In this document: positions 7,999 to 16,790 of the stretch, piece by piece
Layout of the letters: every line of letters starts with the position of its first letter
How positions within the stretch are numbered: the stretch's first letter is position 1
Source: Azospirillum brasilense
GTDB lineage: Bacteria; Pseudomonadota; Alphaproteobacteria; Azospirillales; Azospirillaceae
Length of the DNA: 64,000 bases
Direction of reading: 5' to 3'
Assembly: GCF_001315015.1 (NCBI RefSeq)
Contig: NZ_CP012915.1
Span: forward strand, 558,001-622,000
Made by a program: the position numbers and the translations under genes
Notes under the pieces: generated by a model
Databases searched by the model: none
Told to the model about the DNA's origin: nothing
What the model saw: only the letters and a program-made list of their open reading frames with translations

Positions 7999-9240
7999 GT
8001 GCCTTTCGACAGCAACCTGACCACCGAGCGCCCGACCTTCGTCACGCATCTGGAATGCGCCTACACCGGGGAGCGGTACGAGGCCGACACCGTCCACAAC
8101 CTGTCCAAGGCCGGTAAGCCGCTGCTCGTCCGCTACGACCTGGAGGGGGTGCGCGGCGCGCTGACCAAGGACGCGCTGGCCGAACGCCCGCAGGATCTGT
8201 GGCGCTACCGCGAGCTGCTGCCTGTGCGCCGGGTGCAGGACATCGTCACCCTGGGCGAGGCGGTGACCCCGCTGGTCGCGCTGCCCAAGCTCGCCGCCAA
8301 GCTGGGCGCTGCCGAGCTGCTGGTGAAGGACGAGGGGCGGCTGCCCACCGGCTCCTTCAAGGCGCGCGGACTGGTCATGGCGGTGTCGATGGCGAAGGCC
8401 TTCGGCATCGCGCACATGGCCATGCCGACCAACGGCAACGCGGGCGCGGCGCTGGCCGCCTACGCGACACGGGCGGGCATCAGAACGACCATCTTCTGCC
8501 CGGAGGACACGCCGGAGGTCAACGTCTCGGAGATCGAACTCCAGGGCGCCACCGTCTACCGCGTCAACGGGCTGATCGACGACTGCGGCAAGATCGTGGG
8601 AGAGGGCAAGGCCAAGGCCGGCTGGTTCGACGTCTCCACCCTGAAGGAGCCCTACCGGATCGAGGGCAAGAAGACCATGGGGCTGGAACTGGCCGAGCAG
8701 CTCGGCTGGGAGGTACCGGACGTCATCTTCTACCCGACCGGCGGCGGCACCGGGCTGATCGGCATGTGGAAGGCTTTTGCGGAGCTGGAGGCCATCGGCT
8801 TCATCGGGTCCAAGCGCCCGCGCATGGTCGCGGTGCAGGCCGCCGGCTGCGCCCCGATGGTCCGCGCGTACGAGGCGGGGGAGGAGCACGCGCCGCGCTG
8901 GCAGGACGCCCACACCATCGCGTCCGGCATCCGCGTGCCGCAGGCGGTCGGCGACTTCCTGATCCTGCGCGCGGTGCGGGAGAGCGGCGGCTTTGCCGTC
9001 GCCGTGCCGGACGAGGCCATCCAGGCGGCCCTGGACGAGGCGGCGCGGGAGGAGGGATTCCTGCTCTGCCCGGAGGGCGCCGCCACCTACGCCGCCTACA
9101 AGCAGGCGCTGGCCGACGGGCGGGTGGGCCGCGACGAGCGCGCCGTGCTGTTCAACTGCGCGACCGGGCTGAAGTACCCGCTGCCGCAGGTCCACCGGAC
9201 CCTCGACCGCCACCAGCCCATCGACTATTCGGTGTTCTGA
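7999..9240 (+). CDS. Threonine-synthase-like pyridoxal-phosphate enzyme
   Basis: The 413-residue protein starts at GTG and belongs to fold-type II PLP enzymes. The Schiff-base lysine sits in LPTGSFKARG (K121), the asparagine loop is PTNGNAGAALAAYA, and the phosphate-binding glycine loop is PTGGGTGLIG (about 246-255). The N-terminus (LECAYTGERYEAD) resembles the rubredoxin-like lead of the threonine synthase/cysteate synthase branch but has lost most cysteines. The reaction is uncertain: threonine synthase, a 2,3-diaminopropionate- or cysteate-type beta/gamma-replacement, or an ammonia-lyase. Its place between an importer and a dehydrogenase, outside any threonine operon, argues for a catabolic or special role rather than housekeeping ThrC. 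The next gene starts 2 bp after the stop. Confidence 0.75.
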   Translation: MPFDSNLTTERPTFVTHLECAYTGERYEADTVHNLSKAGKPLLVRYDLEGVRGALTKDALAERPQDLWRYRELLPVRRVQDIVTLGEAVTPLVALPKLAAKLGAAELLVKDEGRLPTGSFKARGLVMAVSMAKAFGIAHMAMPTNGNAGAALAAYATRAGIRTTIFCPEDTPEVNVSEIELQGATVYRVNGLIDDCGKIVGEGKAKAGWFDVSTLKEPYRIEGKKTMGLELAEQLGWEVPDVIFYPTGGGTGLIGMWKAFAELEAIGFIGSKRPRMVAVQAAGCAPMVRAYEAGEEHAPRWQDAHTIASGIRVPQAVGDFLILRAVRESGGFAVAVPDEAIQAALDEAAREEGFLLCPEGAATYAAYKQALADGRVGRDERAVLFNCATGLKYPLPQVHRTLDRHQPIDYSVF

Positions 9241-9242
9241 GG

Positions 9243-10313
9243 ATGGGCGGACCCTACGCCGCGGACCGTCTGGTGGCCCTTCTGGACGCCATCCTGCAAC
9301 GGTCCGGCAGCAGCCCGGAGGAGGCGGCCATCGTCGCCGCCAACCTCGTGGACTCCGACGCTACCGGCCATGCCAGCCACGGCGTGTGCCAGATCGCCGT
9401 CTACGCGAAGAGCCTGGAACTGGGCCACCTGCAACCGAACCGGCACGCCCGCGTCGTCCGCGACGAGGCGCCGTTCCTGGTGGTGGACGGGGAGGTCGGC
9501 TATGGGCAGGTGATCGCGCGGGAGGCGACGGACCTCGCCATCGCGCGGGCCAAGGCCGGTGGGGCCTGCGTGCTCGCCCTACGCAACGCTCATCACATTG
9601 GGCGGGTCGGCTCCTACGGCGAGCAGTGCATCGCGGCCGGCTTGATCGGGGTCTTCTTCGTCAATGTGGTCAGCCGGCCTCTGGCCGCACCCCATGGCGG
9701 CGGGCGGCCGCGGCTGGGCACCAACCCGATCTGCATCGCCGTCCCGGCCACGCCGGGCCATCCGCCCTTCCTGCTGGATTTCGCGACCAGCGCGGTGGCG
9801 GCCAACAAGTGCCGGGTCGCTGCTGCCTCCGGGAAGGAGGTCGCCGACGGACTGCTGATCGACGAGCGGGGCGCGCCGACGCGCGACCCCGGCGTGATGT
9901 TCCGCGACCCGACCGGCGCCATCCTGCCCTTTGGGGGGCATAAGGGTTACGGGCTGGCGCTTGCCTGCGAGATCCTCGCCGGGGCGCTGGCCGGCGGGCT
10001 GCCGGCCCTTCCGGAGAACCTGCGTCCGGGTCGGGTGGTGAACAACGCGCTGGCCTTCCTGATCGATCCGGCGCGGGTGTCCGGTGCGGAGAATGGCGGC
10101 TGGCAGGCGTTGACCGACGCGGTGCTGGACCACATCCAGGACACCCCGCCGGTCCCTGGCGGTGACGGCGTGCTTGTGCCCGGCGGGCCGGAGCGGCGGA
10201 GCCGGGTGTTGGCCGCGGAGCGCGGCATCACGCTCGACCCCGACACCGAGCGCGCCCTACACGGGATCGGGGGCGCGCTCGGCCTCGACGTTCCGGCCTT
10301 CCTGGGGGCCTGA
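9243..10313 (+). CDS. Ldh2/MDH-family NAD(P)-dependent 2-hydroxyacid dehydrogenase
   Basis: The 356-residue protein belongs to the malate/L-lactate dehydrogenase (Ldh2) family, which is unrelated to classical LDH and includes ureidoglycolate, sulfolactate and hydroxycarboxylate dehydrogenases. Typical signatures are the catalytic-histidine region DATGHASHGVCQI, NAHHIGRVGSYGE, the nucleotide-binding PRLGTNPICIAVP and the C-terminal FGGHKGYGLALACEILAG. The ATG at 9243 gives the usual family N-terminus and leaves a 2-bp gap to the PLP enzyme gene, so the two are co-translated. It probably interconverts a 2-oxo and a 2-hydroxy acid derived from the compound taken up by the upstream ABC system. 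The exact substrate cannot be read. Confidence 0.82.
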   Translation: MGGPYAADRLVALLDAILQRSGSSPEEAAIVAANLVDSDATGHASHGVCQIAVYAKSLELGHLQPNRHARVVRDEAPFLVVDGEVGYGQVIAREATDLAIARAKAGGACVLALRNAHHIGRVGSYGEQCIAAGLIGVFFVNVVSRPLAAPHGGGRPRLGTNPICIAVPATPGHPPFLLDFATSAVAANKCRVAAASGKEVADGLLIDERGAPTRDPGVMFRDPTGAILPFGGHKGYGLALACEILAGALAGGLPALPENLRPGRVVNNALAFLIDPARVSGAENGGWQALTDAVLDHIQDTPPVPGGDGVLVPGGPERRSRVLAAERGITLDPDTERALHGIGGALGLDVPAFLGA

Positions 10314-10323
10314 CCGGGTGGTG

Positions 10324-11334
10324 TCAGGGCAGGATGCGGTTGCGCAGAACCCCGTCCTCCAGGAACAGGCGGGCGGTTTCGGCGGCGTTGCGGCGCATCT
10401 CGATCGCCGCCTCGTCGGAATGAAAGGCGTTGTGCGGCGTGACCACGAGACGACCTTCCAGCCAGGATTCCCGGCGGCGCCACGCGTCCAGCAGCGGGTG
10501 AGGGGCGGGCGGTTCGGTCGGCAGCACGTCCGTCCCCACCGCGGCGACCTGGCCGCTGCGCAGCGCCGCCTCCAGCGGGTCCAGCCCGGCAAACATCTCG
10601 CCGCGCGCCGTGTTGACCAGCAGGGCGCCGGGCTTCAGCTTCGCCAGGAAATCCGCGTCGATCAGGCCGCGGGTCTCCGGCGTCAGCGGGCAATGGAAGG
10701 TCACGATGTCGGATTCGCCGAGCAACTCGTCCAGCCGGCGGACTCGGTGGTAGCCGACCGCCTTCTCGTGCCCGGCGGGTTGCTGCGGATCGTAGCCGAG
10801 GATGCGGTAGCCAAAGGGCTTGAGCCGGTTCACCACCGCCGTGCCGATCCGCCCCACGCCGACGACGCCGACCGTCGCCGCGCTGGACCGCCGCAGCGGC
10901 GTCAGCGTGTTGGCCTGCCACGTCGTGCTGTAGCCGCGGGCGCGGGCATCATGTTCCCACAGCCGGCGCTGCAGGGAGAGCAGCAGGGAGACGGCGTGGT
11001 CGGCCACCTCCTCCGTCCCATAGTCTGGGTTGTTGCAGAAGGGAATGCCCGCGGCCTCCAGCGCCGCCACGTCGACCTTGTCGTAACCGACCCCGAACCG
11101 CACGACGACTCGGCAGCGCGGCAGCTTCGCTACCGTCGCCGGGCCGATGCGGGTGCTCCACACCAGCAGCGCGTCCAGCCGGGCCAGACGCTCCGGGTCC
11201 AGATCCTCTTCGCGGCGGGTGTCGAGGAAATCCACCTCGGCACAGCCGTCCAGCACCGCCGCCTCCAAGTCCGGCGGGGGGATCATATGGTCGGTGATTC
11301 CGACGACGAAGGGTGCACGCTTGCCCATGGTCAT
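10324..11334 (-). CDS. D-2-hydroxyacid dehydrogenase, C-terminal-binding-protein/PGDH type
   Basis: The 336-residue protein has the D-isomer 2-hydroxyacid dehydrogenase layout: a split substrate domain flanking an NAD domain with GVVGVGRIGTAVVNRL and the aspartate of GYDPQQPAG, which favours NAD. The catalytic arginine lies in VNTARGEMFAG, the acidic partner near DVLPTEPP, and the histidine in VVTPHNAFHSDEA. The start is ambiguous between ATG 11334 and ATG 11328, which differ by two residues. The gene converges on the Ldh2 gene with a 10-bp gap, so both may act on the same metabolite with opposite stereochemistry, for example to epimerise a hydroxy acid. That link is inference from position. 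Confidence 0.85.
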   Translation of the reverse strand: MTMGKRAPFVVGITDHMIPPPDLEAAVLDGCAEVDFLDTRREEDLDPERLARLDALLVWSTRIGPATVAKLPRCRVVVRFGVGYDKVDVAALEAAGIPFCNNPDYGTEEVADHAVSLLLSLQRRLWEHDARARGYSTTWQANTLTPLRRSSAATVGVVGVGRIGTAVVNRLKPFGYRILGYDPQQPAGHEKAVGYHRVRRLDELLGESDIVTFHCPLTPETRGLIDADFLAKLKPGALLVNTARGEMFAGLDPLEAALRSGQVAAVGTDVLPTEPPAPHPLLDAWRRRESWLEGRLVVTPHNAFHSDEAAIEMRRNAAETARLFLEDGVLRNRILP

Positions 11335-11520
11335 TCTGCGGTCCGGTTCCTGGTGGTCGGGATTAATAACAAAATTTTTGAGTTTATTCTTGAGGGTGGA
11401 GTATGAAAGCACATGCGATACGGCAAAAGCCAACTTGTTAAATAGGGATTCGTGGTGCTCTAATGATGTCAATTCGGAGGCGCCCCCGGGGTGCTGGACA
11501 CAGGGAGAGGAACGACGAGC

Positions 11521-12945
11521 ATGCCGTCCCACGACACCGCGCACAGCATCGCCATCGTCGGCGCCGGCTTCACCGGCAGTATCCTGGCGGCCCACCTTCT
11601 GCGCAAGGCGGAGGAGCCGACGCGCATCCATCTGATCGAACGCGCCGGCACGTTGGGCACCGGGTTGGCCTATTCCACCGACAGCGCGGCGCATCTGCTG
11701 AACGTGCGCGCCTACAACATGAGCGCCTATCCCGACGACCCCCGCCACTTCCTGCGCTGGCTGTGGGCGAAGGACCTCGGCGGCGACGTGCCGCCCAGCG
11801 GCCACGCCTTCGTGTCGCGCCGGCTCTACGGCGCATACATCCAGGACGTGCTGCGCGAGGCCCAGGCGGAGGCTCCCGCCCATGTGACGCTCGACACGGT
11901 GCGGGCGGAGGTGGTCGATGCGGCAGTGGACGGCTCCGCCGACGGCGGCGTTCGTCTTCGGCTCACCAGCGGGGAAAGCCTCGCGGTGGATCGGGCGGTG
12001 CTCTGTGTCGGGCATTTTCCGCCTTCGCCGCCGCGCATTGCGGCACCGGAGGTCTTCGCGTCGGAGCGTTTCATCGGCGATCCCTGGAACCGCGAGGCCG
12101 TCGCCGCCATCGATCCGGACACGCCGGTGCTGATCCTCGGCACCGGGCTGACGATGGTCGACGTGGTGCTGTCCCTGGAGAACCAGGGCCACCGCGGTCC
12201 GACCCTGGCGCTGTCGCGCCGCGGGCTTCTGCCCACCACCCACCTGGAGACGCGGCCCTTCAAGAGCTTCGTCCATCCCCAGACGATGCCCGGCACGGTG
12301 CTGGATGTGCTGATCGCCCTGAAGGCGGACGTCCGCCGCGCACGGGAGGAGGGACTGGACTGGCGCGCCGCCTTCGACTCCCTGCGGCCCTTCCACCCGC
12401 TGATCTGGAAGCATCTGCCGCTGGAGGAGCGGCAGCGCTTCCTGCGCCACGCCCGGCCCTACTGGGAGGTGCACCGCCACCGTATGGCGCCGGAGGTGGC
12501 CGCACGCATCGACGCTCTACGCGAAAGCGGACAACTGACCATCCGCGCCGGCCGCCTCCAGTCGTTGACCCCGACCTCCGACGGGGTGGAGGCGACGGTC
12601 CGCGCGCGGGGCGCCGAAGACACGCTCTGGACACGCACGGTGGGCGCCATCGTCAACGCGACCGGCACCGAGTGCGACTTCGGGCGCATCCGCCATCCGT
12701 TGATGCACGCCTTGCTTCAGCAGGGTCTGGCCCGTCCCGATCCCTTACGCCTCGGCCTCGACGTGACGGAGGAGGGGGCGTTGGTCGGGGAGGGAGGGGC
12801 GGTGTCCGACCGCCTGTTCGCACTCGGGCCGGTCAGCCGTGCACCATTCTGGGAGATGACCGCGGTGCCCGAACTGCGAAGCCAATGCGCCGACGCTGCG
12901 TTGGCCCTCGTCCGCCGGGGCGTGAGGAAACGTCTCTCCGTATAA
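11521..12945 (+). CDS. FAD/NAD(P)-binding oxidoreductase, YdhS-like family
   Basis: The 474-residue protein starts at an ATG preceded by GGGAGAGG. It opens with a dinucleotide-binding motif IVGAGFTGSILAAHLL and has a second one, ILGTGLTMVDVVLSL, near residue 210. The segment HLLNVRAYNMSAYPDDPRHF is typical of the FAD/NAD(P)-binding family that includes E. coli YdhS and related proteins with HI0933-like folds. The reaction is not established; relatives are flavin-dependent hydroxylases or oxidoreductases. It stands alone on the plus strand, divergent from the hydroxyacid dehydrogenase across an AT-rich gap (11335-11520) that should hold both promoters. Confidence 0.75.
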   Translation: MPSHDTAHSIAIVGAGFTGSILAAHLLRKAEEPTRIHLIERAGTLGTGLAYSTDSAAHLLNVRAYNMSAYPDDPRHFLRWLWAKDLGGDVPPSGHAFVSRRLYGAYIQDVLREAQAEAPAHVTLDTVRAEVVDAAVDGSADGGVRLRLTSGESLAVDRAVLCVGHFPPSPPRIAAPEVFASERFIGDPWNREAVAAIDPDTPVLILGTGLTMVDVVLSLENQGHRGPTLALSRRGLLPTTHLETRPFKSFVHPQTMPGTVLDVLIALKADVRRAREEGLDWRAAFDSLRPFHPLIWKHLPLEERQRFLRHARPYWEVHRHRMAPEVAARIDALRESGQLTIRAGRLQSLTPTSDGVEATVRARGAEDTLWTRTVGAIVNATGTECDFGRIRHPLMHALLQQGLARPDPLRLGLDVTEEGALVGEGGAVSDRLFALGPVSRAPFWEMTAVPELRSQCADAALALVRRGVRKRLSV

Positions 12946-12990
12946 AACACAAAAAATATACGTTATAATAGATTTAATAAACCCATTTGC

Positions 12991-13015
12991 ATGATAGATT
13001 TATGGTGTCTATCAT
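12991..13015. promoter_or_regulatory. Inverted repeat upstream of the esterase gene
   Basis: ATGATAGA (12991-12998) and TCTATCAT (13008-13015) form a perfect 8-bp inverted repeat with a 9-nt spacer in an AT-rich gap. A TATAAT hexamer lies 22 bp upstream (12964-12969) and could be a -10 element, but I see no convincing -35. The arrangement suits an operator just downstream of a promoter for the gene at 13125. Confidence 0.4.
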
Positions 13016-13124
13016 AGCGTTCAGTGTCGATTTCCGCCTGGCAGTCGGAGGCTTCTCCGGTTGCCTGCACTGCTCCCGGTCTGCGTGGCTGTTCGCCGCC
13101 GCGCCGGTTGAGAAGGAGGACGTC

Positions 13125-14102
13125 ATGCCGGATACGATCTTGCGGCCCACGACGGAGCGCCTGGACCGTCAGGTCATCGCGATGAACGAGGCGGCCGCCC
13201 GTCTCGGCGCCGCTCCCGCCGATCCCTTGAGCCTTCCACTCGCCGACGCCCGTGCGGCGGCGGAGCGTTATCACGCCTTTCTGAACGGCCCCGTGCCGCT
13301 TGCCGTCGATGTGACGGAGGTGGCTGCGGCCGGTCCCTCCGGCCCTTTGGCGTTGCGCCTCTACCGACCGGCCGACCATGGGGCCGCGAGGTTGCCCGTC
13401 CTGGTCTATTTCCACGGCGGCGGCTTCGTCGTGAACAGCGTGGACACCCACGATCGGCTGCTGAGGATGCTCGCCCTGCACAGCGGCGTCGTGGTCTGCG
13501 CAGTGCGTTACAGTCTGGCACCGGAGCGCCGCTTCCCGCACCAGCATGAGGAAGCGCTGGCGGCCCTGCGCTGGATTGCCGCCGCCGGGGCGGTGCATGG
13601 GATCGACCCGGGCCGGATCGCGGTGGGCGGCGATTCCGCCGGGGCCAACCTCGCTCTTGGTCTCGCCCTTGCCGCCCGCGCGCCGGGAGAGCCGCGCGTG
13701 TCCTTCGGGCTGCTGTTCTACGGCATGTTCGCGCATGACTTCGACACCGTATCGCACCGCCGGTTTGGTGACGGGCGGTACGGGCTGACGACGGCACGGA
13801 TGCGCTGGTACTGGCAACAGTATCTCGGCGCCGCCGCCACCCCCGACGATCCCCGCGCCACCCCATTGCTGGCCGACCTCCGCGGGCTGCCGCCTCTGCT
13901 TCTGCTGGCAGCGGATCTTGACTGCCTGCGCGACGACTCCCTGCGTCTGGCAGAGCGGTTGGCCGAAGCGGGCGTTTCCCATCGCCTCGCCGTCCATGAC
14001 GGGCTTCCCCACTCCTTCGCCACCATGACCCGTCTGGTCGATCAGGCCCACCGCGCCGTGCTGCAGGCCGCCGATGCGGTGCGCCGTCATCTGGACGCCT
14101 GA
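13125..14102 (+). CDS. Alpha/beta hydrolase of the hormone-sensitive-lipase (HSL) family, probable esterase
   Basis: The 325-residue protein has the HSL-family oxyanion motif HGGG (97-100), the nucleophile in GDSAG (serine 171), the acid in DLDCLRD (aspartate 266) and the histidine in LPHSF (296). These complete a catalytic triad typical of short-chain carboxylesterases. The ATG at 13125 is chosen because AGGAGG lies 5 bp upstream and the first residues match the usual family start; an in-frame start at 12987 would add a cysteine-rich leader with no homologous feel. No signal peptide is visible, so it should be cytoplasmic. The gene is monocistronic, with a candidate operator at 12991-13015. 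The physiological ester is unknown. Confidence 0.88.
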   Translation: MPDTILRPTTERLDRQVIAMNEAAARLGAAPADPLSLPLADARAAAERYHAFLNGPVPLAVDVTEVAAAGPSGPLALRLYRPADHGAARLPVLVYFHGGGFVVNSVDTHDRLLRMLALHSGVVVCAVRYSLAPERRFPHQHEEALAALRWIAAAGAVHGIDPGRIAVGGDSAGANLALGLALAARAPGEPRVSFGLLFYGMFAHDFDTVSHRRFGDGRYGLTTARMRWYWQQYLGAAATPDDPRATPLLADLRGLPPLLLLAADLDCLRDDSLRLAERLAEAGVSHRLAVHDGLPHSFATMTRLVDQAHRAVLQAADAVRRHLDA

Positions 14103-14359
14103 GCCCGTTGCGCTTCTTCCGGTGGCGCCGCGAGCGGGCTGCGGACGCAAGCCGCTTGCTTATCCCCTGGGAATGCGATAACAGGGCGCGGCGCGCTCGG
14201 AAGGGTGCGCGTGCGGGCCGATGCGGCCTGTCGTCGGGTTGCTCTCAACATGAGAAAGTTGTTGCATTCCGACGCGGCGCCGCGTAACGTCCGGCTTAGG
14301 AATGTAAAAGAATTCAATGGGTTGAGCCTTCATGCCCAGTCCATTCGAATGATGAAGTC

Positions 14360-14446
14360 GCGGTCGTGGCGGAATTGGTAGACGCGCAGCGTTGAGGTCG
14401 CTGTGGCAGAAATGCTGTGGAAGTTCGAGTCTTCTCGACCGCACCA
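14360..14446 (+). tRNA. tRNA-Leu, anticodon GAG
   Basis: The acceptor stem GCGGTCG pairs with CGACCGC, followed by an encoded ACCA end. The anticodon stem CAGCG/CGCTG encloses the loop TTGAGGT, giving anticodon GAG at 14394-14396, which reads CUC/CUU leucine codons. A long variable arm and the TTCGAGT T-loop fit a class II leucine tRNA of 87 nt. Confidence 0.96.
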
Positions 14447-14484
14447 TCTTTCCTTCGGCGGATTGCCGGACGAATACGAAAATC

Positions 14485-14507
14485 GGGGCCTTTCCAGGCC
14501 CCTTTTT
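14485..14507 (+). terminator. Rho-independent terminator of tRNA-Leu
   Basis: GGGGCC (14485-14490) pairs with GGCCCC (14497-14502) around TTTCCA and is followed by TTTTT, 39 bp after the tRNA. Confidence 0.85.
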
Positions 14508-14561
14508 CATGCCCACGAGCAACGGGCCCTTCCCCCATCTCCCTTCCCATTCCTCCAGGCC

Positions 14562-16724
14562 TCATTCCTCCAGGGTCCAGTTTCCGGCGGTCCGGCAGGT
14601 GCGCAGCGGCGCGCCGGCATCCCGGCCGGCCGGCGTGGTCACGACGTGGGTCAGCGCGAAGCACAGGCGCCCACGATCCTTCGTGTCGGCGATGCGGCCC
14701 GTCACGGTGATCAACCCGGATCGCAAGCCATCTCCTGAAACCCACTCCTGACCCGTTGCCGCCCGCTCCGTGCCCGATGCGGCCAGCGCTCCAAGGAAGG
14801 CCCCGGCGACCATTGGCTGGTCGTCGTGCTTCATGCGCAGACGGGTGGCGTTGCTCCAGCCCGTCCCGACCAGAAGCTCCGGAGTTTGGACGTTGACCGC
14901 CACCCGGTCGGCGGCGATGGCCACCGCCAATTCCAGCGGGTCTTCGGGCGCCACGCCCGGTGGCGTGTCGACCAGTCCGGTCAGGCTGGCGAGTCCCGTC
15001 CGGGTGCCTTCACCCATCTTGCCGTCGATCGCCCCATCGTAGCGCCCCAGCCGGGCCAGCGCGCGCTGGGCGGCCATGACCCGCTCTTCCGGAGTCAGCA
15101 CGCGCGGGGCGGGCATCGGCGCACGGCCCTGGGTGATCGCTTCCACGTCCAGCCGATGGTTCAGTCGGCTGAATCCCGGCCCACCGTTCCACAACGTCAA
15201 CAGGCCGAGATGGATCACCGCCGCGGCGGACAGCAGGACGAGCGGCCACGATCCCTGATCCGGCGCTCGGACCGGTCCGCCGAAGGCGGCGGCCAGCGCC
15301 CCGCGCACCACCCCGCGAACCAGCGCCCACAGGCCCAGCCCGGCGGCGATGGGAAGCCCGATGTCCCAGCCGAGCCGCAGCGCCGCCGGGGCGGGCTGTT
15401 CCGGCGTCGCGCCGGTCAGCAGAGCCGGAGCGTCCACCCCGGCCACCAGCAGCAGGACCAGGGCGAGCAACCCCGCCGCGACGATCCAGCTCCGCGCCAC
15501 GGCGGTGCGGCTGGTTTCGGCGAAGCGCTCCGCCAGAACGGCGGCGGTCTCCCGGACGAAGCCGGGGCTGACGCAGGCCTCATGATCGGCGACGATCGCC
15601 GCGGCGTCCGGCTCCCGGCCGTCCATCACCGCTTCGGCGACGGAGCGGGTCAGCCGGTAGGCGCCGGCCAGGGCGAAGGCGTCGGCGGGCGGCAGCGCCG
15701 CGATGCGCGCCAGCACCGGGGCCAGCACGGTGTCGAGGAAGGGGGGGAGGGGCGCGGAGTCGCCGTCCGACCCGACGGTTTCCACCTCGAACGGCACGCC
15801 GTCGCAGTCCCAGGACAGCGCGACCACTGTCAGCGTGCCGCTGCGCTGATAGAGAAGCTGCGTACCGGAATGGCGCACCGTGGCGGGCGCGGGGTTGGCG
15901 AGCGCGGCGAAACCGGAGAAGCCGGCCTCCTCCAGCGTCATCCGCACCGCCGCCGGGGCGTCCGGCGGGGCGGTCAGGCTGTAGGAGGGGTGGGCGGTCA
16001 GGCGGGGGTGGTGGATGTGGGTGAACTGCCCGACCCCGCTGCAGGTTTCGCAGGCGACCACCCCCTCGCCGGCGCAGACCGGGCAACGGTGCTGGCCGCG
16101 TCCGCCGCAGTCGGGACACTCCGGCGCCTCGGCCGTCGCGCTGTGGGTGCAACGGATCTTGCCGCCGCGGCAGCCGTCGCCGCCGCAGGCGCGCACACCG
16201 CCGCCGTCACAGCCGGTGCACACCTCATGCAGGTAATAGGGACCGCGCAGCGAGGGAAGGGGCGGCAGCGGCTCCTCTGCCGCGGCCATCGCCTCGACCC
16301 GCTCGTCCAGCGGGCCGAGCAGCGTGGCGAAGCGGTGGGCCGTCTCCAGCGAGGCGGCCTCGGCGTCGAGGTCGCGGGCCAGAGTCGCGTTCAACTCGGC
16401 GGCGTTGCGGCAGTAGATGGCGAAGCGCACCATCTCGGCGCCCAGCCGGACCTCGACCTCGGTCGCCCAGTCAATGCTCAGGGTCAGATGGGCGCCGACC
16501 ATCACCTCGCGCTGCTGGGCCTGGCGAAGCGTTACGCCTTCCGGCGCCGGGACGTTGCCGGACGCCGCACGGCGCAGCCGGCGGATGAGGGCGGTCTGCG
16601 GAACGGTGGACGGCGGCGCGGATGGGGAGGGGGCGGGCCGGTTCAGATCGCCTGGGCTCAGATGGTTCTGCCCGGGTTCGTTTGGACCAAGGTCGTTCCG
16701 GTCGAAGTCGAGGCTGTCGGGCAT
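14562..16724 (-). CDS. Membrane protein with DnaJ-like cysteine-rich zinc region and peptidoglycan-binding-like motif
   Basis: The 720-residue protein has an unusual architecture. A proline-rich N-terminus (1-45) leads to an alpha/beta region, then a cysteine cluster at 169-229 with repeated CxxCxGxG-type motifs (CTGCDGGG, CPDCGGRG, CPVCAGEG, CETCSGVG), as in the zinc-binding domain of DnaJ but without a J domain. Three hydrophobic helices follow (about 411-431, 451-475, 492-512), then a PG_binding_1-like motif at about 545-580 (AAQRALARLGRYDGAIDGKM) and a conserved-looking C-terminal domain (660-720). The protein probably sits in the inner membrane with the zinc region in the cytoplasm and the C-terminal part in the periplasm. 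I do not know a named family for the full length. It heads a minus-strand group with two small unknown genes. Confidence 0.7.
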   Translation of the reverse strand: MPDSLDFDRNDLGPNEPGQNHLSPGDLNRPAPSPSAPPSTVPQTALIRRLRRAASGNVPAPEGVTLRQAQQREVMVGAHLTLSIDWATEVEVRLGAEMVRFAIYCRNAAELNATLARDLDAEAASLETAHRFATLLGPLDERVEAMAAAEEPLPPLPSLRGPYYLHEVCTGCDGGGVRACGGDGCRGGKIRCTHSATAEAPECPDCGGRGQHRCPVCAGEGVVACETCSGVGQFTHIHHPRLTAHPSYSLTAPPDAPAAVRMTLEEAGFSGFAALANPAPATVRHSGTQLLYQRSGTLTVVALSWDCDGVPFEVETVGSDGDSAPLPPFLDTVLAPVLARIAALPPADAFALAGAYRLTRSVAEAVMDGREPDAAAIVADHEACVSPGFVRETAAVLAERFAETSRTAVARSWIVAAGLLALVLLLVAGVDAPALLTGATPEQPAPAALRLGWDIGLPIAAGLGLWALVRGVVRGALAAAFGGPVRAPDQGSWPLVLLSAAAVIHLGLLTLWNGGPGFSRLNHRLDVEAITQGRAPMPAPRVLTPEERVMAAQRALARLGRYDGAIDGKMGEGTRTGLASLTGLVDTPPGVAPEDPLELAVAIAADRVAVNVQTPELLVGTGWSNATRLRMKHDDQPMVAGAFLGALAASGTERAATGQEWVSGDGLRSGLITVTGRIADTKDRGRLCFALTHVVTTPAGRDAGAPLRTCRTAGNWTLEE

Positions 16725-16790
16725 GGGGCTTGCGTGTCCGCGAACAGGGGCGCCGGCACTGGAAAAGGCCGCGGACGCCGGAACGGAAGA

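Noticed and set aside
12987-13124. Longer start for the HSL esterase
   Set aside because: AGGAGG directly precedes ATG 13125, and the extension would cross the inverted repeat at 12991-13015.
14360-14446. Integration site of a mobile element at tRNA-Leu
   Set aside because: No integrase, no repeat of the tRNA 3' end was noticed and the flanking genes show ordinary composition.
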